A stretch of 33,191 bases of DNA from Azospirillum sp. B21. Lineage in GTDB: Bacteria > Pseudomonadota > Alphaproteobacteria > Azospirillales > Azospirillaceae. Both the position numbers and the translations under genes were made by a program. Shown one piece after another: positions 24,384-33,142 of the stretch. Position 1 is the stretch's first letter. Every line of letters begins with the position of its first letter. The DNA is taken from positions 1 to 33,191 of the forward strand of contig NZ_VTTO01000035.1 in the NCBI RefSeq assembly GCF_008364825.1. The letters are read 5' to 3'. A model generated the notes under the pieces. That model was not told the origin of the DNA. It ran no database searches and saw only the letters and a list, made by a program, of their open reading frames with translations.

Positions 24384-27300
24384 TCAGGTCCGAACTGTCG
24401 GAGATGATGCGCGAGGTACCCGAAGGATCGCCTTACGCCGCCTTCGGACCTGCTGGTGCTGAAGAGTAGGGTCCGGCGGCCCTGCGTCGATCACCACCAC
24501 CGACAGCAGTTCGCGCGCACTGCCCGTCAGCCGATTCACGAGCGCCGTCTTCAGGTCTCCCGCCGATGCCGGGGGCGGCGAGCCGTCACGTGGGGACGTG
24601 AGGTCAACCGTCGGGCCGAACCAGAACACAAGATACACGCCACGTCCGCCCGCCAGCGGATCGGCCGTGTAGAGCCGCTGCAACTGCCCTTCCGCCGCCG
24701 TCCACAGCGCATCGTGCATTTGCAGTTTGATCTCAACGGGTAACACGAGGGTGCCGGCGGTCACGTCGATGTCGGCGCGCTTGCTCCCGGCGTAATAGCC
24801 CTCCGGCTTCGCCACCGCGCCGTGGCGGATGAGGCGGGGCTTCAGCAGGCCGAGCAGGGCATTGCGGCAGATGTTCTCCACCTTGGGTCTGACGTGCTTC
24901 TCCACCTCGGTGTTCCAGAAGGTTTTCCAGCCGTCGCCGGAGCCGGTGCGGATTTCCCCGGCGATGTCCTCCAGATGCTGGACAACGAGCGCCTGCAAGT
25001 CCGCGGCGTTGGCCGGCGGCCCGCCGTCGAGCGCCGCCACCACCTGCGCGACGTCGGCGTGTTGGAACAAGGCTTCGCGGCGGACCCGCAGCTGCCGTGC
25101 CGCGGCATGGGCGAAGGCGTCATGCCAGGAGGGCTGCCGGGGATCGTCGCGCCAAGCGGCGAGGACGTTGGCCGCGTCTGTTGAGGGGTCGGCGGCGAGA
25201 TGGTCGATGCAGGCGCGGATGAGGCGTGCGAACTCGGACGCTCCGCGAACCCGGCGCCCGTTCTCGATGCTGTACGCAGCGTCCCCGAAACGTGGGGCCA
25301 GCGACCGGATCAGCACCATGGCCTGCTGGGTGGAAAAGCTCCACCCCTCGGCGCGGCCACCCAGGGCCAACAGCAGGACAGGGGCGATGACGTCCCAGCT
25401 CATGTCCTCCCACCGGGACAGCCGGTCTTCGAAATCGGAGGCGAAGCGGTCCGGTGCGAGATGGAAGGCCAGGGCGCTCCACAGCAGGAGCCGCTCGTCG
25501 TCCGGATCGTCGCCGGCAAGGTGGTGAACGGCGAGGTCCAGCAGGGCTTCGCGGTCGCCATGCCACAAGGCGGCGTTCAGCAGGCCGTCCACCGCCCGGA
25601 CTGAAGCTTTCGGAAAGTCCCGCAGTAAGGCCACCGCCATGCCGCCGGCGATGTGTCCAAGGGGCTCCCGCCCCTTCAGTCCGAACAGCCCAGGGGGACA
25701 CTGCAAGCTCCGCTCAAGACAGATGCGCCAGAACGCCGCCAGGCTTCGCGAGGCCAACTCGGAACGCTCGGCCAGAATCCATTGGATCCACGGTTCGGAG
25801 TACTGATCCTCGGTCACGGAACCGCATAACGCCGCTTCCAAGGTGCGATCCGGCAGACCCAGAACGGCTTCCTTTCCCTCTGTCGCCAAAATCTCCATGC
25901 CGACCAGGAGCGGGAGCACTGCGAAGTGACGGCGATCCGTCACGGTCGTGTCGGCAAGTTCGTTCGGGCTCGGCAGATCGTCACGGAGCACAATGTTCCG
26001 GAAGCCGGCCATGATCGCAATGGCTGCCTCATCTCCGACATCTTCGGCGATGCGCGTGCGGAAGGCGTTCAGCTTTTCGCCCTCCAGCCCGGTGAGTGAC
26101 CCGAACCCCGCAGCCCAGTCGAGCGTATCGAAAGCGGCTCCGCTCCGGATTTCCTCGAGATGCGGGGCCAGTTCGGCAGCGCCCTCGGCTTGATGAAGCT
26201 GCTTGGCATCGCGCAAGCGGCGGGAGAGCGCGATATGCTCGGAATGCGGCTCATGCACACGCGTCGTAAGGGCCGCGGCGAGTGCCGGTTCTAGGTCCGG
26301 CCGTTCGTCGGGAAGCGCCGACAACTCGTCGAGCGTCACCTCACAACCATCGCCGACGCGACCACCGGCCGTACGAACGGCCAAGTCGAGCAGGAACGCG
26401 GCCCCTTCCGGCCCGCTTGCCTCCCTTGCCCAGGACACCAGATCAAAGGAAAAACCAGGAGGAAGTGGCGTGTTGAGGATGCGCTCCTGAAAGCCCCAGT
26501 AACCGCGCCAGTAATTGTCGTGTGTCTCCGACAGCCACGTCCGGAACATCGCCCGAACCATGGCGGGTTCCGCGAGATGTGCTTGTAGCCGTTTGGCATC
26601 GGGTAGCCGAATGGTCTGATGCCGATCGTCCAGCCCGGCGGCAAGCCAGCGGTACAGGCGCTCCGGGGTGGCGTCTTCCGGCACTTCGCGAAGGATGCGC
26701 TCCAGAAGTCCGATCACCAGCCAGGAATGATCGAATTGCGCGCGCATGTCGTGGGGAGCCCCGCGCGAGGCCAGTGCGTCGGCCAGGGGCACCAGCTGGT
26801 CCCGTGGCGTTCGCCGGACGATGCCGTGGCGCAGGTCCGTGCTGTAGTGTCCGATATACTCCCGTACACGCCTTCCCGTCAGGTAGCCGACAAGCTGATC
26901 CGGTGTCAGCAGCCCCGGATATAGGCGCCGCAGCAGGGAGGCCCGGATGTCCTGCCGCCGATCCGCCACGGTACCGTCATGCACCGCGTCCAGTAGGGCT
27001 AGCAGATCGTCCTGACGATCCAGACAGGCGCGGGAGAACGCGTCGATCGCGTGAGAACGGAAGGCATCGCTGACACCGTCGTTGCGTGCGACGGCAAGCA
27101 GATCATCCCCGAGTTCCGGCCGCGGCGGCCCATTCTCGACGATGTCCAACACGGTTGCGAGCAGATGCGGTTTGCCCGTCTCGCAAAGTGCATCGCGGAA
27201 ATCCGGCACGAGCTCTGGGCAGGACAAGCCGCCGAAGGGGGCACCCATGCCCGACCAGCCCGGCGTCCGCTCCTGCGCCCGGAACCACGGGTCCTGATCC

Positions 27301-28508
27301 GCCAGCGTCCGCAGATGGCGAAATGCCGAGTGCTTGGCCTCCACCCTCCAAGACGCGGCGTCGCCGTACAGGATGGCCCCCAGTGGATCGCGGCTGAGAA
27401 GGTGCTCGGCATGCTCAGGCATCAGGGCGACCAGCCAGGCATAGACGCCGCGCAGGTCGGACAGCGTACCGCCGTCCCAACCGGTGATCAGCGCCAGCAC
27501 GCGGCCGAGCGGCAGGCCCGCCGCCCGCATCCGGTCGCGCAGGTGGCGGGCGGCCATGTACTCCGCGATCATGCGGTGGCGCGGCACCACCCGCCGGTCC
27601 TCGACCGGTGAGAACGGCCGCCGCCGTGCCGCCGCGGACAAGGCCGGAACATCGCCGCCAAGGGACTGGATCGCGGTGAACTCGGCATCGGCTTGGTTGG
27701 GGTGGAGCGCGAAGCCCATCAGGTTGGCGAGCAGCGCCACGACGGAAAGCCAATCGGCCGCCGCGGACAGCGCCGGGTCGGACACGGAATCGCCCACCAC
27801 CTCGGCATGCTCGTCGTTCAGTTCCGTCAGCAGCTGGGCTCGGGCGCTTTCGAACAGGGCGGTGCGGGTGGCGGGCCAGCCGCCGTCACCGACATGGGCC
27901 TCCAGCAACAGGCCGAGCAGTTCGGGATTGAGCAGCCAGGGGTCCAGGTTGCGCGCCCTGGCTCCGGCGATGAAGGCCCTGGCCCCGGCGTCGTCCAACC
28001 GCGCTGCCGCGATGACGACGGCATCCTCGAACTTGAGCGGCAGCAGCTCCAGGACCACCGGCTCCCTGCCGAGCTGCGACAGCATGCGGGTATCGCTGCC
28101 GCCGTACCAGTCGGCGGTGCGACAGGACAGCCGGACCTTCGGGCTGCCGAGTTCCTCCAGCTTGCCGAGGATGTGGTCCATCACGCTGCGCCCGCCGCCG
28201 GTGCGCGCCCGGTGCTCGTCAAGACCGTCCAGGTACAGCGTGCGGCCCTGCATCGCCGATGCCGGCCGGCTCAGGAAGCGGCCGACCGGCATCACCTCCG
28301 CATCCGCCTCAACCGTCGCGGCCCGGTTGAACTCGGTGGTCTTGCCGAGCCCCGGCTCGCCCAGCAGCACGACGAGGCGGTTGTCCAGGAAGTCCGCGAA
28401 CACCCCCTCGCGCGGCTGGCCGTCTTCGGATGCGGGCAGAACCTGCCGGAGGCGGCGCGTCACGAGGACAGGACATTGCGTCGGTGAACGTCGGACGAAG
28501 GTCGGCAT
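24384..28508 (-). CDS. Giant STAND/NACHT-like NTPase with C-terminal PD-(D/E)XK nuclease motif
   Basis: A 1374-aa protein. An NTPase lies at the N-terminus: Walker A GEPGLGKTT at 50-58, Walker B TLYLDGLDEHR at 90-100 and a sensor-like VRLSCRTADW at 125-134. About 900 residues of helical, probably HEAT- or TPR-like sequence follow. Near the C-terminus RADID (Asp1246, Asp1248), VEIK (Glu1259, Lys1261) and a following Gln (AEGQLQ) form a PD-(D/E)XK nuclease motif. NTPase, sensor repeats and nuclease are the parts of known STAND anti-phage proteins such as Avs and bacterial NACHT systems, although there the effector is usually N-terminal. The start at ATG 28508 is preferred over TTG 28583, which lies in a palindrome. 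No ribosome binding site is obvious. Defence is inferred. Confidence 0.75.
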   Translation of the reverse strand: MPTFVRRSPTQCPVLVTRRLRQVLPASEDGQPREGVFADFLDNRLVVLLGEPGLGKTTEFNRAATVEADAEVMPVGRFLSRPASAMQGRTLYLDGLDEHRARTGGGRSVMDHILGKLEELGSPKVRLSCRTADWYGGSDTRMLSQLGREPVVLELLPLKFEDAVVIAAARLDDAGARAFIAGARARNLDPWLLNPELLGLLLEAHVGDGGWPATRTALFESARAQLLTELNDEHAEVVGDSVSDPALSAAADWLSVVALLANLMGFALHPNQADAEFTAIQSLGGDVPALSAAARRRPFSPVEDRRVVPRHRMIAEYMAARHLRDRMRAAGLPLGRVLALITGWDGGTLSDLRGVYAWLVALMPEHAEHLLSRDPLGAILYGDAASWRVEAKHSAFRHLRTLADQDPWFRAQERTPGWSGMGAPFGGLSCPELVPDFRDALCETGKPHLLATVLDIVENGPPRPELGDDLLAVARNDGVSDAFRSHAIDAFSRACLDRQDDLLALLDAVHDGTVADRRQDIRASLLRRLYPGLLTPDQLVGYLTGRRVREYIGHYSTDLRHGIVRRTPRDQLVPLADALASRGAPHDMRAQFDHSWLVIGLLERILREVPEDATPERLYRWLAAGLDDRHQTIRLPDAKRLQAHLAEPAMVRAMFRTWLSETHDNYWRGYWGFQERILNTPLPPGFSFDLVSWAREASGPEGAAFLLDLAVRTAGGRVGDGCEVTLDELSALPDERPDLEPALAAALTTRVHEPHSEHIALSRRLRDAKQLHQAEGAAELAPHLEEIRSGAAFDTLDWAAGFGSLTGLEGEKLNAFRTRIAEDVGDEAAIAIMAGFRNIVLRDDLPSPNELADTTVTDRRHFAVLPLLVGMEILATEGKEAVLGLPDRTLEAALCGSVTEDQYSEPWIQWILAERSELASRSLAAFWRICLERSLQCPPGLFGLKGREPLGHIAGGMAVALLRDFPKASVRAVDGLLNAALWHGDREALLDLAVHHLAGDDPDDERLLLWSALAFHLAPDRFASDFEDRLSRWEDMSWDVIAPVLLLALGGRAEGWSFSTQQAMVLIRSLAPRFGDAAYSIENGRRVRGASEFARLIRACIDHLAADPSTDAANVLAAWRDDPRQPSWHDAFAHAAARQLRVRREALFQHADVAQVVAALDGGPPANAADLQALVVQHLEDIAGEIRTGSGDGWKTFWNTEVEKHVRPKVENICRNALLGLLKPRLIRHGAVAKPEGYYAGSKRADIDVTAGTLVLPVEIKLQMHDALWTAAEGQLQRLYTADPLAGGRGVYLVFWFGPTVDLTSPRDGSPPPASAGDLKTALVNRLTGSARELLSVVVIDAGPPDPTLQHQQVRRRRKAILRVPRASSPTVRT

Positions 28509-28565
28509 GGAAAATGGCGATCTGATTAGCCGGAAGGGGGGAGCTATGGTCACAGTTTCGGGTGT

Positions 28566-28583
28566 TTGACCCGTCCCGGTCAA
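28566..28583. promoter_or_regulatory. TTGACC-N6-GGTCAA inverted repeat upstream of the giant NTPase
   Basis: It lies about 60 bp before ATG 28508. On the minus strand TTGACC makes a good -35 box. It resembles the TTGACCGGTCAA palindrome at 1297-1308. It overlaps the alternative TTG start, arguing against that start. Confidence 0.4.
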
Positions 28584-29179
28584 TCCCGGCGTCGGAGCAT
28601 TCCGTACGGCGCGCGGGTTCGTGAAGTCCAGCTCTCCACGGTTGCGTAATGGTCAAGGCCACGCTACTTTTCGTCCGATCATTGCCGAACTGGACGATTT
28701 CATGCTGGATACCGCAGACGTCCGCAGCCTGCATCTCCATTCCCTGGACAGTCTGCTGCCCGATCTGGTCAGCGGCCGGCTGGTTGGGTTGGACGCGGAC
28801 GCTTGCTGCAGTTCTTCGGCAGGATCTTCGCTCGTAGCCCTTCTAAGCCGTTGTCCCGGCCATAGTCACGGACAAGGCAGATGAGCAAGGAGCGGTTTGT
28901 CTCGCCTCTTTTGTCTGAGGCTCGGCGCCAGCCTACCCGGCGCAACCCTCGTTGATGACCGAACGTGAGACGAGCCAACTTCAGGTCAGCAGGGTCATGG
29001 GGGCTAGTGTTGTCAGAACCGGCCGCGAGGTCTTCAGCCGGCGGAGCCATCATACACGTGGCAAAGCCCAGCTTTCGCTTCATTCCCTGAACTTTTTGTG
29101 CGATCTTCAAGGTGCGCGTGGGTCGAAAGCCTGGGCGCAGCGGCGGGAGCCGCGATGATCCTCGGCAAGGAGCAAGCCC
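28584..29179. other. Intergenic region between divergent defence-type genes
   Basis: About 600 bp that should hold the promoter of the plus-strand pair. One plus frame (GTG 28621 to 28884) contains ELDDFMLDTADVRSLHLHSL and LLPDLVSGRLVG, which looks protein-like and may be a gene remnant. It lacks a good ribosome binding site and ends in Ser/Arg-rich sequence. Nothing else is supported. Confidence 0.4.
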
Positions 29180-29716
29180 ATGACGACCAGTTTCTATTCC
29201 CATATTTTTTCGTGCCTTTACGACGAGCCCGCACCGATTGGCCGGCTCGGGCGCGGGGTCCACCATTCGGTGTTCCGCTCGGTGCAGTGGCGCGACATCG
29301 GTGGCGCCCCCCTGGAGAAAGGCCGCATCCACGACTTCGCGATCATCTGGGATGAGGATCACGACACGCGCGTGATACGCATAGCCGAACGGCTGCACTT
29401 GGCCGGGCTCCTCTGGCCGATCGTGTTCATCGGCGAGCGCAAGGGCGTATTGACGATCCTCTTCGCCGCCATGGCGGGGCCGCTGCGGGACCGGGACAAC
29501 GATCACCTCGCGCAGATCCAGGCAATCTCCGAGGATGCCGGCGACGACAGCTGGACCTGCCACACGGGCTGGTTTCGCCGCGCCGAGGTATTGGAGGAGG
29601 GCACGCCCTATACGGGCGGAGGCATCATCGACGATGAAGACTGGCGGGTGGTGAACTACCTAAACGGCATCGATGCGCTCTGGGAGCTCGGCGAAAAAGG
29701 CGGAGCGGCCGCATAG
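29180..29716 (+). CDS. Unknown 178-aa protein, first gene of the Mrr-STAND operon
   Basis: Start ATG 29180 with AAGGAG 7 nt upstream. The protein is acidic and soluble, with a His-containing block GVHHSVFRSVQW, RIHDFAIIWDEDHDTRVIRI, a hydrophobic strand pair LLWPIVFIGERKGVLTILF and a C-terminal IIDDEDWRVVNYLNGI. No family or catalytic motif is recognised. Its stop is 13 bp before the next ATG, so the two genes should be cotranscribed. A small partner of an NTPase-nuclease could be a sensor, inhibitor or immunity factor; this is inference from position. Confidence 0.7.
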   Translation: MTTSFYSHIFSCLYDEPAPIGRLGRGVHHSVFRSVQWRDIGGAPLEKGRIHDFAIIWDEDHDTRVIRIAERLHLAGLLWPIVFIGERKGVLTILFAAMAGPLRDRDNDHLAQIQAISEDAGDDSWTCHTGWFRRAEVLEEGTPYTGGGIIDDEDWRVVNYLNGIDALWELGEKGGAAA

Positions 29717-29729
29717 GCGAAACAGGGGG

Positions 29730-31961
29730 ATGACCTTCGATCTGACCAAATTGGGCTGGAAGGCGTTTCAGGATCTCGCCGCGGCGGTCGCGGCCGAGAT
29801 CCTGAAACGCCCGGTGCAAACCTTCTTGGGGTCGAATGATGGGGGCCGGGACGGAGCGTTTCTTGGGACATGGACTGGGGATGACGGTCAGCCGGTCAAG
29901 TCGACGCTCCAGTGCAAGTTCATGGGGAAGCCCGGCGCCAACCTGACGCTGGCCAACCTGAAGAACGAACTGCCGAAGGCGGAGCAACTCGCCAAGGACG
30001 GGCTCGCCGAGGATTATGTGATCCTCACCAACGCTGGCGTCTCGGGTGAGGCGGACAAGGAGATTTGCGCCGCGTTCGAGGCGGTGGGCGTGAAGCGATG
30101 CTTGGTCTTCGGCGGCTCGTGGATCGAGCAGCAACTCGAGGAGAGCGTGCGCCTGCGTATGTTGGTACCCCGGATCTACGGGATCGGCGACCTTTCCCAC
30201 ATCATCACCGACCATGCCTACAAGCAGGCCAAGGCCATCCTCGACAATATGGGATCCGATCTCAGCTGCTTCGTGCCGACCGACGCCTATCGGGACGCGG
30301 TCAAGGCGCTCCAAGAGCATCGCTTCGTCATCCTGCTTGGTGATCCGGCCTCTGGCAAATCGACAATCGCGGCGATCCTGGCGCTGGGCGCGCTCGACGA
30401 TGGCTGCATCGGCGCCGTAAAGATCAACGCGCCCGATCAGCTGCACTTCTGGCATCCCGGCGAAAAGCAGTTGCTGTGGGTCGACGACGCCTTCGGGCCC
30501 AATCACTTCGACGTCGACCGAATGAGCCGGTGGAATGCCGAACTCGGCACGCTGCGCGCGGCGATTGAGGGCGGCGCCCGCATCATTTTTACGTCCCGCA
30601 ACTATATTTGGAAGGCGGCCCGGCCTCACCTCAAGCTGAGCGCGTTCCCCTTGTTCAAGGAGAGTCAAGTCGTCGTAAATGTCCAAGAGCTGAGCGGGAA
30701 TGAACGCGCGCAGATGCTCTACAACCATGTCCGCCGGGTCCATCCCCAGGCGATGCGCCAGCGGCTAAAGCCGTTTCTGCCCGCTGTCGCCGCCAACAAG
30801 GCATTTCTGCCCGAAACCGCACGGCGGCTCGGTGATCCGCTGTTCATCAGCAAGCTGAAGCTCAGCGCGGGGCGGTTGAAGGAGCTTGTCGAGCAGCCGG
30901 TCGAGTTCCTGACCGAGGTACTCGAACAGCTTGATGCGCCGTCGCTCGGCGCCGTCGCGCTGATTTTCCTCAACTCGGAAAGCGGCGTGCCATCGCCGAT
31001 CGGGCAGCACCCGGCGCTCGACATGGTCACGCGGCTATTGGGCGTACAGCCGGCCGCCGTCGCCAAGGCGATCGAGCATTTGAATGACAGCCTCACGCGG
31101 CGCTTTGCCGCTGAAGACGGTGATCGCTGGGTGTTTCGGCATCCGACCGTGACCGATGCGTTCGCCGAGATCGTCGCCCGCTCCCCTGAGCTGATCGAGC
31201 TCTATGTGCATGGCGCCAAGGTCGATAGGCTTGTCCGCGAAGTCGTATGCGCACCGTTGACAACTCAGCACGCCCATGTCCGCGTCCCGGCCTCGCTGTT
31301 TCCGGTACTGTTAGGGCGGTTTCAGGATCGTTCGCTCGACGAGAGTTTCAAGTCGTTCCTCGGCGCCCGCGCGGGTAGCAGCTTTCTCGGCAAGATCGTC
31401 GCTGCGCGGCCAGACGTTCTCGAATGGGCCGCAACGACGAACACCGACGACCTGTCGCCGGGCAGCCTGTTGCTCCTGGCGGCCCTCAACTCTTACGGCT
31501 TCTTGCCCGAAGCGGCCCGAAAGCGGATTGTCGAACATATGGACGATAACGCGATCACTTACATGCAGAGCAAGGTGTTTGCGAACAACATCTATCGCCA
31601 GATCTTCACCGATGAGGAGTTTAACGACCTCGCCACGCGCTTCCGCGAAGAATGGCTGAATGATATCGAGAACCTGCTGAACGAGCTGCGCTACCGCTTC
31701 TCCTCGGACAACGAACTTAGCCTCTATGAGGAATTCAAAGACAGTATGGAAAAGGCTGAGCCATTCTTCTTCCCGGATGGGCGTCCGGAGCCGCTCGACA
31801 CCTTCTATCTCGAAATTAGCGCCCATATCAGCACGCTTGAGAAGGATGCGCCCTCTTCAGAACCTTCTTCTTGGTCAGCTCAGGTGACAACGGCGGCGAG
31901 CATCTCCGCAACGTCGGTTGCTGAGGATAGCAGCACGATCTTCGATGACGTCGATGATTAA
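29730..31961 (+). CDS. Mrr-like nuclease fused to an nSTAND3-like NTPase
   Basis: A 743-aa protein starting at ATG 29730 with AGGGGG close upstream. Residues about 5-125 look like an Mrr-type restriction nuclease: W10KAFQDLAAAV, then SNDGGRDGAF with Asp41 and LQCKF with Gln61 and Lys63, the D...QxK form of PD-(D/E)XK. An NTPase follows: Walker A GDPASGKS at 204-211, Walker B KQLLWVDDAFG at 246-256 and sensor IIFTSRNYIW at 285-294. This matches the novel STAND 3 class known from predicted conflict systems. The remaining ~400 residues are helical and may be the sensor; the last ~40 are Ser/Thr/Asp-rich. Expected role: nucleic-acid cleavage triggered by an invader. The domain calls are good; the defence role is inferred. 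Confidence 0.8.
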   Translation: MTFDLTKLGWKAFQDLAAAVAAEILKRPVQTFLGSNDGGRDGAFLGTWTGDDGQPVKSTLQCKFMGKPGANLTLANLKNELPKAEQLAKDGLAEDYVILTNAGVSGEADKEICAAFEAVGVKRCLVFGGSWIEQQLEESVRLRMLVPRIYGIGDLSHIITDHAYKQAKAILDNMGSDLSCFVPTDAYRDAVKALQEHRFVILLGDPASGKSTIAAILALGALDDGCIGAVKINAPDQLHFWHPGEKQLLWVDDAFGPNHFDVDRMSRWNAELGTLRAAIEGGARIIFTSRNYIWKAARPHLKLSAFPLFKESQVVVNVQELSGNERAQMLYNHVRRVHPQAMRQRLKPFLPAVAANKAFLPETARRLGDPLFISKLKLSAGRLKELVEQPVEFLTEVLEQLDAPSLGAVALIFLNSESGVPSPIGQHPALDMVTRLLGVQPAAVAKAIEHLNDSLTRRFAAEDGDRWVFRHPTVTDAFAEIVARSPELIELYVHGAKVDRLVREVVCAPLTTQHAHVRVPASLFPVLLGRFQDRSLDESFKSFLGARAGSSFLGKIVAARPDVLEWAATTNTDDLSPGSLLLLAALNSYGFLPEAARKRIVEHMDDNAITYMQSKVFANNIYRQIFTDEEFNDLATRFREEWLNDIENLLNELRYRFSSDNELSLYEEFKDSMEKAEPFFFPDGRPEPLDTFYLEISAHISTLEKDAPSSEPSSWSAQVTTAASISATSVAEDSSTIFDDVDD

Positions 31962-32221
31962 GGTCAGCGCGTAGAAGCTGTGGCAGCATGGCTTGAACAG
32001 CGGCTTCTGGTGCCGAGGCTATGCGCGGGCAAAGAAAGAGATTGGGCGGAATGCCGACCGATCGGTTCGCGATGAGTTCCCCGGTTTTTCAATATCATCG
32101 GATCAGTCGCGTCCATTGCGACCTTCGTAGCGATCCTCCCAGCGGCGGCAAGAGATGATCGTCTATGGCCATCCCGCCGCTTCGATCCAACTGGCGCGTG
32201 GCCTGATGGAATCCTCCCGCG

Positions 32222-33142
32222 CTACCGCTTCTTCAGAATTGCCTGGATGCGCTCGACGACCCGGTTGGTGTCGGCGAGCAAGGCGTCCAGCGCGGCGTAG
32301 TCGACCTCCAGGCGGTCAAGGCGGGCGGGCACCGCTGGTGCGGGCGGGGGCTCTTCCACCATCGCCAGCGGCTCCGGCACGACGAGCTTCGGCGGCCGTC
32401 CCCGCCGCTGTCCGTAGCGGCGCGGCCCGGCGGTCTCGCCGCGGATACCGTCAGTGCCGGGCAGGCCGTACAGGCGGTGGCTGCCGCGGCTGGTCACCTC
32501 CACGGCGACCCCGCAGGCCACCAATTCCTCCAGCATCAGCCCGGCGCCGCGGACGCTGCAGCCGAGCAGGCTGGCCAGCCGGGCCGGTCCGAGCAACGGC
32601 GTGGCGGCGAGCAGATCGACGGCGGCCGGTAGGCGGCTGTTCGAGCGGCGCGGCCCAATGCCGGCGCGGGCAGCGCGCCAGGCGTGCTCGAGCCGGCGCA
32701 GGATGGTGAGGCCATCCTCGGCCTCGCGCTCCAGACTGCGGGCGAAGGCCAGCACCCAGCCGTCCGGGTCCAGCGGGCTGTCCGGGTGCAGGGTGTTGGC
32801 GCCGGCGAGGATGGGCAGTAGTCTGCGGGTCACGCCGGTGGCCTGCAGCGCCGCCGGCAGGGCGGCGCGCACCGCGCCGCGCGGGCGGTTGGCGGCGATC
32901 CACGCCCGCATCGCCCGGGCGAGCGCCGGCAGGCGGGCCCCGGGGACGGCCTGCGTCAACGCCCACAGCGCGTCCTCGGCGAGGCGCCGGTGCTCGGGGG
33001 CGTCGGTGGTCTCGTCGAGCTCGCGCGCCGGGCGGGGATCGCCGGCGGCGAGCATCAGGCCGTAGAGACGGAGGGCGTGACTCAGCGCATTGAGGTCGGC
33101 GCCGCGTTCGTGCTGGTGTCGCTTTCTCCTGAGAATTTTCAC
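32222..33142 (-). CDS. DUF1612/RHE_PE00001-family plasmid protein, possibly 5' truncated
   Basis: A 306-aa frame starting at GTG 33142. The core RRSNSRLPAAVDLLAATPLL and a following winged-helix-like region (LASLLGCSVRGAGLMLEELV, SHRLYGLPG) match the RHE_PE00001 family, common on rhizobial and Azospirillum-type plasmids. The C-terminal part has a basic RRYGQRRGRPPK AT-hook-like patch and a helical end. The upstream half that family members usually have seems shortened, and the first residues RRKRHQHERG look atypical, so the 5' end may be lost at or near the window edge. Function is unknown, probably DNA binding. A partial copy lies at 24041-24289. Confidence 0.65.
   Translation of the reverse strand: MKILRRKRHQHERGADLNALSHALRLYGLMLAAGDPRPARELDETTDAPEHRRLAEDALWALTQAVPGARLPALARAMRAWIAANRPRGAVRAALPAALQATGVTRRLLPILAGANTLHPDSPLDPDGWVLAFARSLEREAEDGLTILRRLEHAWRAARAGIGPRRSNSRLPAAVDLLAATPLLGPARLASLLGCSVRGAGLMLEELVACGVAVEVTSRGSHRLYGLPGTDGIRGETAGPRRYGQRRGRPPKLVVPEPLAMVEEPPPAPAVPARLDRLEVDYAALDALLADTNRVVERIQAILKKR

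Noticed and set aside
27484..28569. 361-aa plus-strand open frame
   Set aside because: It is antisense to the NTPase domain of the giant protein and is Ser/Arg/Ala low-complexity.
28509..28583. TTG start for the giant NTPase
   Set aside because: The TTG lies inside an inverted repeat that looks regulatory, and the added 25 residues show no domain.
29625..30743. 372-aa minus-strand open frame
   Set aside because: It is antisense to the Mrr-nSTAND3 gene, whose Walker and nuclease motifs are clear.
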